Shown: positions 35,609 to 45,399 of the stretch, piece after piece
Layout: each line of letters starts with the position of its first letter
Position numbering within the stretch: position 1 is the stretch's first letter
From: Mariniblastus sp.
Lineage (GTDB): Bacteria > Planctomycetota > Planctomycetia > Pirellulales > Pirellulaceae
Direction: 5' to 3'
DNA: 64,000 nt
Assembly (NCBI GenBank): GCA_029251085.1
Contig: JAQXDZ010000033.1
Coordinates: 1-64,000, forward strand
Notes under the pieces: generated by a model
The model's database searches: none
Told to the model about the DNA's origin: nothing
What the model saw: the letters and a program-made list of their open reading frames with translations, nothing else
Program-made: the position numbers and the translations under genes

Positions 35609-36385
35609 ATGTTGTTTGATACTCACGCCCACCTTGAAGATGAGCAATTGCTCCCGATCCTTGGGCAGGTGCTCGAGAATGCTTCGTCGGCAGGTTTAGT
35701 TGGGATCACGGCTATCGGCACGACTGCCCAGACCAGTAAAAAGTGCGCTCAGCTTGCCAGAGAATATCCTCAGGTCTACTCCGCGGTCGGTATTCACCCG
35801 AATCATTGCCAGGATGCGACGGAACAGGAATGGCAAGAAATTCTCAAATTGTCCACTCAGTCAGAAGTGGTTGCGATTGGAGAAACCGGTCTAGATCGCT
35901 ACTGGGATTACTGTCCAATTGAGCAGCAACGAACTTGGTTTGCGAAACATATTGAGCTGTCATTTGAAACTCAAAAGCCGCTTGTCATTCATATGCGAGA
36001 ATGTGAATCAGATATTCTCGCGATGCTAAAGGCGCACCAGCGTGACGGCAAAGTAATTGGAATTATGCACTCATTCGCTGGTTCGTGGGAAACTGCTCAG
36101 CAGTGCCTTGAGTTAGGCATGTACATTAGTTTCGCGGGGATGGTGACCTTCAAAAAGTCAAACGAGCTAAGAGAGGTTGCAGCCCGCATCCCTGAAGATC
36201 GGATTTTAGTCGAAACCGACGCTCCGTACCTAACGCCTCATCCTCATCGAAGTCAGCGACCCAACCAGCCTGCGATGGTTTGCCACACGGCCTCCTGTCT
36301 GGCCGATGTCCGGGGCGTTGATCTCGAGTTATTTTCATCAAGCACCACAGCCAATGCGAAACGCGTTTTTAATCTGAATGATTAG
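35609..36385 (+). CDS. tatD: TatD family metal-dependent hydrolase
   Basis: A 258-residue TIM-barrel metal-dependent deoxyribonuclease. Metal ligands are all present: H6 and H8 (FDTHAHLE), E92 (AIGETGLD), H128 (VIHMR), H154 (IMHSFAG) and D204 (VETDAPYLTP). TatD enzymes act as 3'-5' exonucleases or D-aminoacyl/DNA quality-control hydrolases in the cytoplasm. Despite the name, there is no link to the Tat exporter and no tat genes nearby. Confidence 0.95.
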   Translation: MLFDTHAHLEDEQLLPILGQVLENASSAGLVGITAIGTTAQTSKKCAQLAREYPQVYSAVGIHPNHCQDATEQEWQEILKLSTQSEVVAIGETGLDRYWDYCPIEQQRTWFAKHIELSFETQKPLVIHMRECESDILAMLKAHQRDGKVIGIMHSFAGSWETAQQCLELGMYISFAGMVTFKKSNELREVAARIPEDRILVETDAPYLTPHPHRSQRPNQPAMVCHTASCLADVRGVDLELFSSSTTANAKRVFNLND

Positions 36386-36444
36386 CAGCCGGGCCGGTAG
36401 TGAGTTGGTTCGCAGAATCTTGTTTGCCTTGAAACCAGATCGCC

Positions 36445-38331
36445 TTATTTCGCATTTGGTGAAAGATTGAATTCGATTTGCTGTTGTACCTTGGCCGATT
36501 CATTTCCATCGTTGTCCACTGCCCAGGCGGTGGCGTTAAGCCGCGCGGCGTTAAGTTGGCTGATTGGGTAGTGCCAAGTGATCAGTTGCTGGTCGTCAGC
36601 CGAGATATTGGCTCTCAGGTCAGTTGGAGATTTACTCCATTGGCGACCTGTCCAGAATTTTTTGGTCTCTGGATTCTGGAGATGAATCAATATCTCAGCA
36701 ATAGAATGGTCGTCCTCCGCCCTCCCCTGCACCCAGTCAGCACGGTCATCCAATTCCACCGGCGCAGGGATGATAGTCGCAATCGGATTCATAGAGACGT
36801 GCCGGCTATTCAACAGATCTCTTTTTAGAAGTCGTTGTTCAGGAGTGCTTAGGTTCTCGAAGGCGTTGCTGAGCTCGTGCGGATCGTCCGAAAAATCATA
36901 ATATTCTTTATCGCCGTTGATCCATTCGACGTAAATTTTATTGTGGTACCGCAGGCCACTGTAGGCACCTAGAAAGTTTTTGCCTCGGTTTCTTTTGGCT
37001 TGCCAGTTTTCAATGACGACTGGTTCTCGCCAAGTCGTTTCGTTGGTCGCTTTTGGGTTTTTCAAAAGTGGGGTAAATGACTTGCCGTCTACAAATTCGG
37101 GGATCTTTGCTCCGGCGAGTTCAAGAATGGTCGGGCACAAATCAATGTGCCCAAGCAAATGATCAGCGGTTGTGCCGCCGGTGATGCCAGGTCCTGAAAC
37201 GTAAAGTGGAACATTGGTGCAGATGCGATAGGGATACAGTTTTCCGTGAAGGCGGTGTTGGCCAAGCTGGTAGCCGTTATCTGAGGTAAAGAAAATATAG
37301 GTAGATTTTCGAATGCCGCAGGATTTGAGAGTCTCAAGGATTTCGCCCAAAAGGTCATCGACCGATTTAACCGCGCGGGCACGGCTGAGATATTCAAGGT
37401 GGAGTAATTCAAGTTCCGCCTCCGTGTAAGGAGGTGACTGGCGATGAGGTGGTTTGTCCGAAAGAGGGGCTGTGTCGAAGTCCGGTGTCTTTGGGATTTT
37501 TAATTCCGGATGCCAGTCATCATAGCGTGCCTTGTGAACCATATTGGTAAAGTCATTCCCGACCGGGCGGTGGGGAGCCAGCGGCGCTAGGTAAAGGAAA
37601 AACGGTTGAGAGCTATTGGATGTGGTGGACGACGTCGTGTTGGGCTCCGGCTTACGGCGACTTGAAAATGTGTTGGCGGTTGATTGCCGGGTTTGTTTTT
37701 CAGTGTGTTGCTTAATTAGTCGGATCGCGTCAATTTTCTCCTGATCAGTCCGGTAGACGTCGTCTGGGTTTTGGGAGTGGCCACCGTTTCGGTTGTCGCG
37801 ATTGGTAAATCGGTAGGTGCCCATATACCGTCCTCCGTTTGACATGTAAAAGTCATCCCACCCCGGCGGTATTTTGAAATCGAAACCATTGTGATGATAT
37901 TTGCCAATCATCATGGTGTGATAGCCTGCTCGCCGCATCCAAACACCCAGTTCCTCTTGCTCGTGCTCTTGCCGCAGGAACTCGCTGTAGCCACCGCGAA
38001 AAGAAAGCGATAGTGGATAATCCGGAATGTTGACTCTCACGCCAGTTCGATGTGCGTACTGGCCTCGGAACAGAGCTGCTCTGGAGGGAGCGCAAAACGG
38101 AGTTGTTACGTGGAGATTGGTGAACGAAAGACTCTGGTCGACAAGGCCTTTGATGTGTGGATATAGTTTCAGCATCTCAGGGCTGAACATTTGGTAATCG
38201 GCGTCATCGAGATTGATCAAGATGATGTTGGGAGCATTGGCCGCTGGAGATTTGTCTTGAGCTGAAGCGGAGACTAACAGTACGTGAGTTAGCAACAATG
38301 CACCGCAGAGATGGAGGATGCTCTTTCTCAA
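36445..38331 (-). CDS. Secreted type I sulfatase
   Basis: A 628-residue exported sulfatase. A signal peptide of about 24 residues ends near SASAQ. Calcium-binding aspartates D42-D43 (NLDDADYQ) and the formylglycine motif CAPSR (C80, in TTPFCAPSRAALFRGQ) are present, as are GKYHHNGFD, APLAPHRPVG, TSDNGYQLGQH and HGKLYPYR. It should be matured by an anaerobic or FGE-type modifying enzyme encoded elsewhere. A C-terminal extension of about 110 residues lies beyond the usual fold, and a low-complexity Thr/Ser insert occurs around residues 215-240. Planctomycetes use many such enzymes on sulfated algal polysaccharides; the substrate here is unknown. Confidence 0.94.
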   Translation of the reverse strand: MRKSILHLCGALLLTHVLLVSASAQDKSPAANAPNIILINLDDADYQMFSPEMLKLYPHIKGLVDQSLSFTNLHVTTPFCAPSRAALFRGQYAHRTGVRVNIPDYPLSLSFRGGYSEFLRQEHEQEELGVWMRRAGYHTMMIGKYHHNGFDFKIPPGWDDFYMSNGGRYMGTYRFTNRDNRNGGHSQNPDDVYRTDQEKIDAIRLIKQHTEKQTRQSTANTFSSRRKPEPNTTSSTTSNSSQPFFLYLAPLAPHRPVGNDFTNMVHKARYDDWHPELKIPKTPDFDTAPLSDKPPHRQSPPYTEAELELLHLEYLSRARAVKSVDDLLGEILETLKSCGIRKSTYIFFTSDNGYQLGQHRLHGKLYPYRICTNVPLYVSGPGITGGTTADHLLGHIDLCPTILELAGAKIPEFVDGKSFTPLLKNPKATNETTWREPVVIENWQAKRNRGKNFLGAYSGLRYHNKIYVEWINGDKEYYDFSDDPHELSNAFENLSTPEQRLLKRDLLNSRHVSMNPIATIIPAPVELDDRADWVQGRAEDDHSIAEILIHLQNPETKKFWTGRQWSKSPTDLRANISADDQQLITWHYPISQLNAARLNATAWAVDNDGNESAKVQQQIEFNLSPNAK

Positions 38332-38584
38332 GCTAAGCTCCTAAACGCAAATGGAGAATTTCGAATTCGATAAAACCGCGCAGGTGGCTAGGGCATCGGC
38401 CAAGTCCACGAAAGCGGTGTCTAAACCAGTGTACACCAACGACAGAACGGGCGGGAAGATATTCCGGGGTGTTGCGATTGGAGTTACGCGCTGGCCCCGC
38501 AAAAATTTGCAGTAATTCCCTGAAGAAAGTTGCCCTGAGCGAGTGGCTAATTGCCGATCACCAGAGCACCGAGAAACTCAGCGG

Positions 38585-38704
38585 TTAGCTTGGGAGGATC
38601 AAGGCCGTTAAGACCCACATTTGGCCCGCACCCGTCGCTGCCATGATGATTCCCAGAATAATTAGGTAGGGAACTAGGTCGCTGTCGATTTTTGGAATTT
38701 TCAC
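38585..38704 (-). CDS. Possible 39-residue membrane peptide behind secY
   Basis: GTG 38704 opens a frame for 39 residues: a short charged start (KIPKIDSDLVP) followed by one clean transmembrane helix (YLIILGIIMAATGAGQMW) and a short tail. It begins 35 bp after the secY stop on the same strand. No Shine-Dalgarno is seen. An overlapping 66-residue frame (38547-38747) looks less protein-like. The position just after secY invites a role at the translocon, but nothing confirms it. Confidence 0.4.
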   Translation of the reverse strand: MKIPKIDSDLVPYLIILGIIMAATGAGQMWVLTALILPS

Positions 38705-38739
38705 TATCTGCTACCGCGTAAACTAAGACGTATAAGTGG

Positions 38740-40116
38740 TTATTCAAGCAAGCCGGCGTGGTTTCTCATGACAAGATGGCTGTCAATTTTCTGAACGAGG
38801 TCAAACGCAACGCTGACCGCGATCAAAAGGCCTGTTCCACCGTAGAAACTGGCAACCATATAATCCACACCAAGTAGTTCCGAGATGATGGTCGGAACAA
38901 CGGCGATCAAAGCCAAGAATCCTGCACCGACGTAAGTGATTCGCTCGATCACCTTCTCAAGGTAGTCTTCAGTTCTGCGGCCCGGGCGGTAACCAGGGAT
39001 GAACGTCCCGTTGTCTTTCATGTTGTCCGAGATCTCTTTCGGATTGAACGTGATCGCTGTCCAGAAGTAACAGAAGAAGTAAATCATCGCGATGTAGATT
39101 AAGTTGTAGACCATCGAGGTTGGGTCTCCGAGCAAGTTTCCAAGACCGCCCATCATGCCGCTAAAGTATCCCTCGCCTCCGCCAAGATAGCCAAAAATGA
39201 ACGGTGGGATCATCAACAGGCTTTGAGCAAAGATGATCGGCATCACACCCGCCTGGTTAACACGCAAGGGCATGTATTGTCTCGTGCCGCCGTAGACGCG
39301 TCTGCCTCGAACGTGTTTTGCACTCTGCGTAGGAATACGACGTTGTCCCAGGGTTACGAAAACGACTCCGACAACCACGCCAACGAACATCATCACCAGC
39401 ATAATAATCTTTTCCAGACCAATGCCAGAGTTGAAGCCGTTAAGTTCAAACGTTGCGTTGTTTAAAAGGCTCATCAAGGCACTCGGCATCATTGCGACAA
39501 TACCGGCCATGATTAGGAGGCTGATACCGTTTCCAATGCCGTATTCGTCGATTTGCTCACCGAGCCACATCAGGAATACACTTCCACTGGTCATGATTAA
39601 AATCGCGGTCATCTGCCAGCCAAGTGTCAACTTGCCCGTGCTCGCCACTTCAAACGCCTCGTTGGTCATATTTTGCGCGCCGGTTCCCGTAGGGTCGGCC
39701 ATAATCACAAACCAGAGGTAACCTGCACTTTGAATCAGACAAAGGACCACGGTTAGGTAGCGGGTATATTCATTGATCTTTTTGCGTCCAGCCTCGCCCT
39801 CTTTTTTGAGTTCTTCGAGAGGCTTATAGACGGTGCCCATTAGCTGCAAAATAATCGACGCAGAAATGTAGGGCATGATGCCAAGGCCAAAAATGGTGGC
39901 TTGGTTAAGCTGACTGCCGCTGAAGACCGAGACTTTGGCTAAAAACTTAGTCAAGTCACCGCTCATGTTCTTGGCGAATTCAGATACGGCTTCCTGATCG
40001 ATCATTGGCAGCGGAATCTGCCATCCGATTCGATAAACCGCGAGCAAAGCCAAGGTAAAAAGTACCTTGTTCCGGAGTTCCGGAATCGTAAAAATGAGAC
40101 GGAGCTTCTCTAACAT
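38740..40116 (-). CDS. secY: Protein translocase subunit SecY
   Basis: The 458-residue core channel of the Sec translocon with ten transmembrane segments. Family motifs are clear: RNKVLFTLALLAVYRIGWQIP at the start, FGLGIMPYISASIILQL, GIGNGISLLIMAGI, the cytoplasmic loop QRRIPTQSAK, and GFIPGYRPG-type PGYRPGRRTEDYL. It is the last ribosomal-cluster gene; adk, infA and the alpha-operon genes that often follow are absent. Confidence 0.98.
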   Translation of the reverse strand: MLEKLRLIFTIPELRNKVLFTLALLAVYRIGWQIPLPMIDQEAVSEFAKNMSGDLTKFLAKVSVFSGSQLNQATIFGLGIMPYISASIILQLMGTVYKPLEELKKEGEAGRKKINEYTRYLTVVLCLIQSAGYLWFVIMADPTGTGAQNMTNEAFEVASTGKLTLGWQMTAILIMTSGSVFLMWLGEQIDEYGIGNGISLLIMAGIVAMMPSALMSLLNNATFELNGFNSGIGLEKIIMLVMMFVGVVVGVVFVTLGQRRIPTQSAKHVRGRRVYGGTRQYMPLRVNQAGVMPIIFAQSLLMIPPFIFGYLGGGEGYFSGMMGGLGNLLGDPTSMVYNLIYIAMIYFFCYFWTAITFNPKEISDNMKDNGTFIPGYRPGRRTEDYLEKVIERITYVGAGFLALIAVVPTIISELLGVDYMVASFYGGTGLLIAVSVAFDLVQKIDSHLVMRNHAGLLE

Positions 40117-40197
40117 AGTTTCGTGTTCCTGACGATCCTTCTACAGTTTGCCCGACGGCGAATTTGCCAAAGCAACCAACGATCGGATTGCTCCGAA

Positions 40198-40692
40198 TCA
40201 CTTATTCGTGGCAGATCTCATTTTATTCTTAACGACAGCCTTCTTTTTTGGAAGCTCAACTACGGTTCCACCGGCTTTTTCGATTTTTTCTTTGGCCGAA
40301 GCACTAAATCGGTGAGCATGGACGGTCAATTTCTTGGTAATCTCGCCTTTACCCAAGACTTTTAACTCATCATAGCGGTAATTGGCAAGGTCTTTTTCGC
40401 GTAGGCTGTCAGGAGAGACTTCTTCACCAGCAGAGAAATTTGCTTCCAATTCTCCGATGTTGACTTCACCAATCTCGACTGCCCACTTATTGTTGAATCC
40501 GCGCTTTGGAATTCGGCGAATCATTGGCATTGCACCACCCTGAAAGGTTGGGTGTTGCGAGTGTCCAGCTCGAGATCGTTGCCCTTTATGGCCACGCCCG
40601 GAAGTTTTTCCGAGTCCTGAACCGGTTCCCCGGCCAATTCTCTTGCGTTTTTTGAACTTCTGAATGCCTTCGTGTACGTCGTTTATATTCAC
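40198..40692 (-). CDS. rplO: 50S ribosomal protein L15
   Basis: 164 residues. The glycine-rich N-terminal part [20 protein letters not shown] and the central GFNNKW are diagnostic. GTG 40692 overlaps the rpsE stop by four bases (GTGA), so L15 is translationally coupled to S5. L30, normally encoded between S5 and L15, has no room here. Confidence 0.97.
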   Translation of the reverse strand: MNINDVHEGIQKFKKRKRIGRGTGSGLGKTSGRGHKGQRSRAGHSQHPTFQGGAMPMIRRIPKRGFNNKWAVEIGEVNIGELEANFSAGEEVSPDSLREKDLANYRYDELKVLGKGEITKKLTVHAHRFSASAKEKIEKAGGTVVELPKKKAVVKNKMRSATNK

Positions 40693-41201
40693 AGTTGGAC
40701 TCCTCGCAGACGCTCTACGTCGTCCTTTGTTCGTGCATGTTGAAGAGCTTCAATCGTGGCTTTGACAAGCGTCACTGGGTTGTTGCTCCCGAAGCTCTTG
40801 GTCAAAATGTTCTTAACACCGGCAGCTTCGCAAACGGCGCGAACCGCAGAACCGGCGATGATTCCGGTACCAGGACCGGCAGGCAAAAGTACAACGCGTG
40901 CGGCACCAAAACGTCCGTCGATCCGGTGTGGGATCGAGCCATCAACCATGTTGACGTTGACGAGTGATCTCGAAGCTTGCTTGTTTGCTTTTTCAACGCT
41001 TGGCTGAACTTCGTTAGCTTTGCCGTAGCCCCAGCCAACTTTGCCTTTGCCATCGCCACAAACAACCATGGCTGCAAAACTGAATCGGCGACCGCCTTTT
41101 ACCACGGCAGCACATCGTTTGATTTTTACCGTTCTCTCGATCAAACCGGAACTAGGCTTGTCCTGATCTTTCCGGTTGTCTTTTCGGTTGCCTTTAGCCA
41201 C
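40689..41201 (-). CDS. rpsE: 30S ribosomal protein S5
   Basis: 170 residues. The S5 signature [35 protein letters not shown] and the C-terminal [16 protein letters not shown] are clear. S5 contributes to decoding fidelity and mRNA helicase activity. It couples directly to rplO. Confidence 0.98.
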   Translation of the reverse strand: MAKGNRKDNRKDQDKPSSGLIERTVKIKRCAAVVKGGRRFSFAAMVVCGDGKGKVGWGYGKANEVQPSVEKANKQASRSLVNVNMVDGSIPHRIDGRFGAARVVLLPAGPGTGIIAGSAVRAVCEAAGVKNILTKSFGSNNPVTLVKATIEALQHARTKDDVERLRGVQL

Positions 41202-41354
41202 TTTCTACCTCGATGTTTTCATAATGAACCTGCCTGAGCGTGATTCATTCTAACAGTTCGTATTTGATTTCTTGTTTAAATTCTACTCGCAAGGTGCTGT
41301 TTAAAACCAGCGGGAGCGGACTGGATAACCAGCGGTGCTCCTTCATTCAACTCA

Positions 41355-41723
41355 CTAAAACTTCAATCCACCTTCGCGTGCTGCGTTGGCAAGTTCTGCT
41401 ACGCGGCCGTGAAACTTGTAAGGTCCGCGGTCGAAACAGGCTTCGGTCACTCCGGCAGCGATTGCTCGTTCGGCGATTGCTGCGCCGATAATTTTCGCCG
41501 CTTCACAGTTGCCGCCATAACCAATTTGTTCGGCGAGCGTCTTGTCACGTGTACTTGCTGAAGCGAGTGTCTTCCCGGCATCGTCGTCAATCAGTTGACA
41601 ATACAGGTGTTTATTACTGCGGCGGACACTCAACCGTGGGCAAGTGGCATCACCACGCAGTTTCTTGCGCACACGATTTGTGCGACGCCAACGCTGCTTG
41701 TTAACTAGTTTTTGTTTTCTCAC
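41355..41723 (-). CDS. rplR: 50S ribosomal protein L18
   Basis: About 122 residues from GTG 41723 (an in-frame TTG at 41753 would add ten). RPRLSV-type [20 protein letters not shown] and the C-terminal [20 protein letters not shown] identify L18, the 5S rRNA binder. The 153-bp gap to rpsE is large for this cluster and holds nothing I recognise. Confidence 0.96.
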   Translation of the reverse strand: MRKQKLVNKQRWRRTNRVRKKLRGDATCPRLSVRRSNKHLYCQLIDDDAGKTLASASTRDKTLAEQIGYGGNCEAAKIIGAAIAERAIAAGVTEACFDRGPYKFHGRVAELANAAREGGLKF

Positions 41724-41803
41724 CGCACTATCTCGCTTTAATTTTATTTCCAACCGAAAAACCGCCCAAACCCATCCAGTAATCCATTTACTGGAACCCT
41801 CGG

Positions 41804-42340
41804 TTACTGGGCTGATTTACCCGCTTTAAGTTTCACATGCTCGCCGACGTAGCGAATTCCTTTGCCTTTGTAAGGCTCCGGTTTCCGAAGTGAGCGAACC
41901 TCTGCGGCGAATTGGCCGACTTTTTGTTTATCACAACCCTTTACATCTACGTGTGTCTGATCGGGACACGTGACGTCGAGGCCATCGGGAATGTCTTTGA
42001 CGAGCTCATTGGCTAGGCCAACACGAAGCTTCAGTTGTTTGCCTGCGACCTGGCAGACATAACCGACGCCTTGAAGCTCAAGTTTCTTCTCGTAGCCGTC
42101 TTTGACACCGAGAATCATATTCTGCACTAAAGCCCGGGTCAGTCCGTGAAACGCCCGCGAATTTTTATCGTTCCGCCCACGCGAAACTTTCACGACGCCG
42201 TCTTCCACGGCAACGGAAACTTCCGGTCGATGCCGGAAGCTCAATTTGCCTTTGGGGCCTTCGATATCAATGTTTCCATCGGTCACGCTGACGGTTACAC
42301 CATCAACGATTGAGACAGGTTTGTTGCCAATTCTTGACAT
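41804..42340 (-). CDS. rplF: 50S ribosomal protein L6
   Basis: 178 residues, the normal length. [11 protein letters not shown] at the start, the [20 protein letters not shown] repeat region and the C-terminal [13 protein letters not shown] are diagnostic. Binds 23S rRNA near the factor-binding centre. Confidence 0.98.
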   Translation of the reverse strand: MSRIGNKPVSIVDGVTVSVTDGNIDIEGPKGKLSFRHRPEVSVAVEDGVVKVSRGRNDKNSRAFHGLTRALVQNMILGVKDGYEKKLELQGVGYVCQVAGKQLKLRVGLANELVKDIPDGLDVTCPDQTHVDVKGCDKQKVGQFAAEVRSLRKPEPYKGKGIRYVGEHVKLKAGKSAQ

Positions 42341-42462
42341 GGATCTTTTCCAACAATTTGTTTCTTGTATCAGAACCGCCGACTTCCCGGCAGTTCTGGG
42401 CCAGATTCGGACGGGTTTCCCCGTTTGAATTCGGCTGACTCATTTCTGGTCAGGCGAACCTC

Positions 42463-42858
42463 TTACCAGATTTCACACAACACTTCGCCACCGACTTTTT
42501 GCTGGCGGGCTTCCCGGTCGCTCATCACACCTTTGCTGGTGCTGAGGATCGAAATACCTAAGCCATTCAAGACCGGTCGCAAATCACGTGCACTGGAGTA
42601 GACCCGGCATCCGGGTTTACTAACACGTTTTACGTGGCGAATTACTTTTTCGCCGCTCGGTCCGTATTTTAAATCAATCTGCAGTTGGCCAACTGGTTCG
42701 CCTTCTTCGGCTTTCCAGTCCCATATGAAGCCCTCTCGTTTGAGCACTTCTGCCACACCACTTTTGACCTTGGAAATTGGCATTTCCACGTTGGGCCGTT
42801 CCACGCTCACCGCGTTGCGGATGCGAGTAAGCATGTCGGCAATTGGGTCAGTCATCAT
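42463..42858 (-). CDS. rpsH: 30S ribosomal protein S8
   Basis: 131 residues. DPIADMLTRIRNAV at the start and ISILSTSKGVMSDREARQ near the end are the S8 signatures. Tandem ATGs (42858, 42855) are both possible. S8 binds 16S rRNA helix 21 and represses the spc operon in enterobacteria. Confidence 0.98.
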   Translation of the reverse strand: MMTDPIADMLTRIRNAVSVERPNVEMPISKVKSGVAEVLKREGFIWDWKAEEGEPVGQLQIDLKYGPSGEKVIRHVKRVSKPGCRVYSSARDLRPVLNGLGISILSTSKGVMSDREARQQKVGGEVLCEIW

Positions 42859-42884
42859 AGTCGCTTGTTTCCCTTAACTTGCCT

Positions 42885-43067
42885 TTACCAACTTGCCTTG
42901 CGAAGACCCGGAATAACTCCCTGGTCAGCAAGGTTGCGAAAGCAGATTCGACACACGCCAAATTTGCGATAAACCGCTCGGGGGCGGCCACACAATTTAC
43001 ACCGTCGCTCACGGCGAACCGGGTACTTCGGTCGAGACGCTTTAGCGATCTTCGATTTTCTTGCCAC
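42885..43067 (-). CDS. rpsN: 30S ribosomal protein S14, zinc-binding type
   Basis: 60 residues, the short type Z form. Two CxxC pairs (CKLC and CRIC, about residues 23-42) bind zinc, and the C-terminal [17 protein letters not shown] is conserved. Zinc-free longer S14 paralogs exist in many bacteria; none is seen here. Confidence 0.97.
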   Translation of the reverse strand: MARKSKIAKASRPKYPVRRERRCKLCGRPRAVYRKFGVCRICFRNLADQGVIPGLRKASW

Positions 43068-43173
43068 AACAAAAGCCTGTAAAAAATTCTGTTTAAGTAC
43101 GTTTGATTGAGTCCTGTGACTCGATCACCTATTCTTATCGAACCCAACGGGGGTTCTAAATCTATCGTCGTAT

Positions 43174-43728
43174 CTAGTCCTTCTTGCTGGAATCCTTAAA
43201 GGGCATTCCAAACATCCGCAGCAACTCACGTCCTTCTTCGTCGCTTTGGGTCGACGTTACAAACACGATGTTCATCCCTTGTCTCCGGGTAAATTTATCC
43301 GGATTCAATTCAGGGAAAACTCCGTACTCATTCAGGCCCAGGCTGTAATTGCCTCGACCATCAAACGCCTTCTCGCTAATTCCGCGAAAGTCACGAACTC
43401 GTGGGAGTGCCAATGAAAAAAGGCGATCCATGAATTCGAACATTCGGTCTCCACGCAACGTGACTTTACAACCGATCGCTTGTCCTTCGCGAAGGCGAAA
43501 GTTAGCGATCGACTTTCGAGCTTTCGTAATTACCGGCTTTTGGCCTGCAATTAACGTCATGGCCGCGTTTGCATCGGCGAGTTCTTTTTTATCTTGTGTC
43601 GCTGAACCGACACCCATGTTGATCACGACTTTTTCCATTCGTGGCAACGAAAGTATGTTCTCTCTTCCGAACTTAGTTTTCAATTCGGGAAGAATCGTTG
43701 TTTTGTATTGTTCTCTTAGTCGAGCCAT
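43174..43728 (-). CDS. rplE: 50S ribosomal protein L5
   Basis: 184 residues. LPRMEKVVINMGVG, KPVITKARKSIANFRLREG, LPRVRDFRGIS and NYSLGLNEYGVFPE mark L5, which binds 5S rRNA. The 79-bp gap to rplN upstream cannot hold L24 (rplX), which normally sits there. Confidence 0.98.
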   Translation of the reverse strand: MARLREQYKTTILPELKTKFGRENILSLPRMEKVVINMGVGSATQDKKELADANAAMTLIAGQKPVITKARKSIANFRLREGQAIGCKVTLRGDRMFEFMDRLFSLALPRVRDFRGISEKAFDGRGNYSLGLNEYGVFPELNPDKFTRRQGMNIVFVTSTQSDEEGRELLRMFGMPFKDSSKKD

Positions 43729-43807
43729 GATTTCTACTTTTTCTGGTGAGCCGTTGATGATTCCAACTGCTATTCGTTTGTTTGTCTCTTTTGTCTCGCA
43801 GGCCTAG

Positions 43808-44176
43808 TTAAATAACTTCGTTGGCCAGGCTGACGATTTTCATGTAATTTTTATCACGCAATTCACGGGCAACCGCACCGAAGATTCGTGTGCCGCGTGG
43901 GTTCTTGTCTTTGTCAATAATGACTGCAGCGTTGCTGTCGAATTTGATGTAGCTGCCGTCTTCTCGGCGAGTTCCCTTTTTGCACCGAACGATGACCGCA
44001 CGGACAATCGCTTTCTTCTTAATGTCGCTGCCCGGGATAACGCTTTTGACACTGCAAACGATTACGTCACCGAGTCCGGCGGTTCGACGACGCGAACCTC
44101 CGAGAACCTTAATGCACATGATTTCTCGTGCACCTGTGTTATCAGCGACCGCAAGTCTGGTTTCTGCTTGAATCAT
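43808..44176 (-). CDS. rplN: 50S ribosomal protein L14
   Basis: 122 residues, the exact family length. [17 protein letters not shown] at the start and [20 protein letters not shown] near the end are diagnostic. Confidence 0.98.
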   Translation of the reverse strand: MIQAETRLAVADNTGAREIMCIKVLGGSRRRTAGLGDVIVCSVKSVIPGSDIKKKAIVRAVIVRCKKGTRREDGSYIKFDSNAAVIIDKDKNPRGTRIFGAVARELRDKNYMKIVSLANEVI

Positions 44177-44233
44177 GATTCGTCAATGTATAAAGGTGAT
44201 TTGTATCTGTCGTTTTGAGCGTCAAGTTCGTCT

Positions 44234-44596
44234 CTATTCGGACGCTGTTTCTTCTGTCGCTGCTTCCGCTTTATTCTCGATGGCAACGGCTCCGCTGTCG
44301 TCTGCTGATTCTTTGAGCTTCCGAGCAGCTTTCATGGCTGTGACGTCAACTTCGTTGCTCTTCTCAATAACACTTACCAAAGCCCAGCGTTTCTTTTTGG
44401 AGAGTGGTGCGGATTCAATAATCTGAACCGTATCACCTTCCTTCGACTCATTGTTCTCATCGTGAACGTAACAGGTGGTACGGTCGCGGTAGATCTTGCC
44501 GTATTTTGGGTGCCGAACCAGGCGTGCAATCTGAACGACTCGCGTCTTGTCCATTTTGTCGCTCTTGACACGACCGGTTAAAATTCGTTTCGGCAT
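44234..44596 (-). CDS. rpsQ: 30S ribosomal protein S17 with C-terminal extension
   Basis: 120 residues, about 35 longer than the usual 80-88. The core GRVKSDKMDKTRVVQI and APLSKKKRWALVSVIEKS is standard. The extra tail is acidic and alanine-rich (SADDSGAVAIENKAEAATEE) and probably disordered. Confidence 0.96.
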   Translation of the reverse strand: MPKRILTGRVKSDKMDKTRVVQIARLVRHPKYGKIYRDRTTCYVHDENNESKEGDTVQIIESAPLSKKKRWALVSVIEKSNEVDVTAMKAARKLKESADDSGAVAIENKAEAATEETASE

Positions 44597-44658
44597 TTGT
44601 TATTCCAGTTTCTTCTTACTCTTAATGTTTTCGTTTTCGCACTTAGTTCGTAATCGGG

Positions 44659-44883
44659 TTACGCTTCGCTACCGGCAGCGGCCTTGGCCGCTTCCATTTC
44701 ACGTTGTCGCTGGATCGTTTTGATTCGAGCAACTAACTTGCGATTTCGTTTTAGTTCCGACGGAACGTCCAAGCGATCGGTTTGTGCCTTAATTCGCAAC
44801 TGAAACAAATCTTTGCACGCCTCTCGGAGGACGGCTGCCATTTGCTCGTTACTCATTTCCCGTAGTTCTGATAGGGTCGCCAT
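44659..44883 (-). CDS. rpmC: 50S ribosomal protein L29
   Basis: 74 residues. LREMSNEQMAAVLREACKDL and the basic LKRNRKLVARIKTIQRQRE are the L29 helical hairpin. It forms part of the exit-tunnel docking site for SRP and trigger factor. Confidence 0.96.
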   Translation of the reverse strand: MATLSELREMSNEQMAAVLREACKDLFQLRIKAQTDRLDVPSELKRNRKLVARIKTIQRQREMEAAKAAAGSEA

Positions 44884-44982
44884 GATCAGTTCGCTTTTCA
44901 GTTCGCTTTACGTAGTTGTTGTGCTTTTCTTTATCCGTTGTTCCGGAAAGTGCACCGTGGCACTTCCCGCGTCGACCGATGG

Positions 44983-45399
44983 TTAGATCGGTCGGCGTTT
45001 TACCATTCGTACGCGGAATGGCATCTTGTGAGCCAAGCGAGCAAAGCAAATTTTTGCCTGCTGTTCGGTCACACCACTTAATTCGTACAAGACGGTTCCG
45101 GGCTTAATCGTGGCGACCCAATATTCAGGTTCACCCTTACCCTTACCCATCCTGGTTTCCAACGGAGTCGACGTGATCGACCGGTGTGGGAACACCCGAA
45201 TGTATAGTTTTCCAATTCCGCGAATATATTGTTGGGCCGCGATACGACCCGCTTCGATAGTCTGTGCCTTCAGCCAGCCTGGATCAAGCGACTGGAGACC
45301 GTAGTCACCAAAGATAACGGTATTACCTCGAGTAGCGTTACCTTTTATATGACCTCTTTGGACCTTTCGATGCTTGACCCGTTTTGGCATCTGAGCCAT
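44983..45399 (-). CDS. rplP: 50S ribosomal protein L16
   Basis: 138 residues. PKRVKHRKVQRGHIKGNATR and the RMGKGKGEPEYWVATIKPG loop near the peptidyl transferase centre are conserved. The start (ATG 45399, or 45390) lies inside the 3' end of rpsC, an overlap of 62 or 53 bases. The family N-terminus leaves no later start. Confidence 0.97.
   Translation of the reverse strand: MAQMPKRVKHRKVQRGHIKGNATRGNTVIFGDYGLQSLDPGWLKAQTIEAGRIAAQQYIRGIGKLYIRVFPHRSITSTPLETRMGKGKGEPEYWVATIKPGTVLYELSGVTEQQAKICFARLAHKMPFRVRMVKRRPI

Noticed and set aside
38547-38747. 66-residue minus-strand frame overlapping the secY end
   Set aside because: Sequence is polar and irregular; the overlapping 39-residue frame with a clean membrane helix is more convincing.
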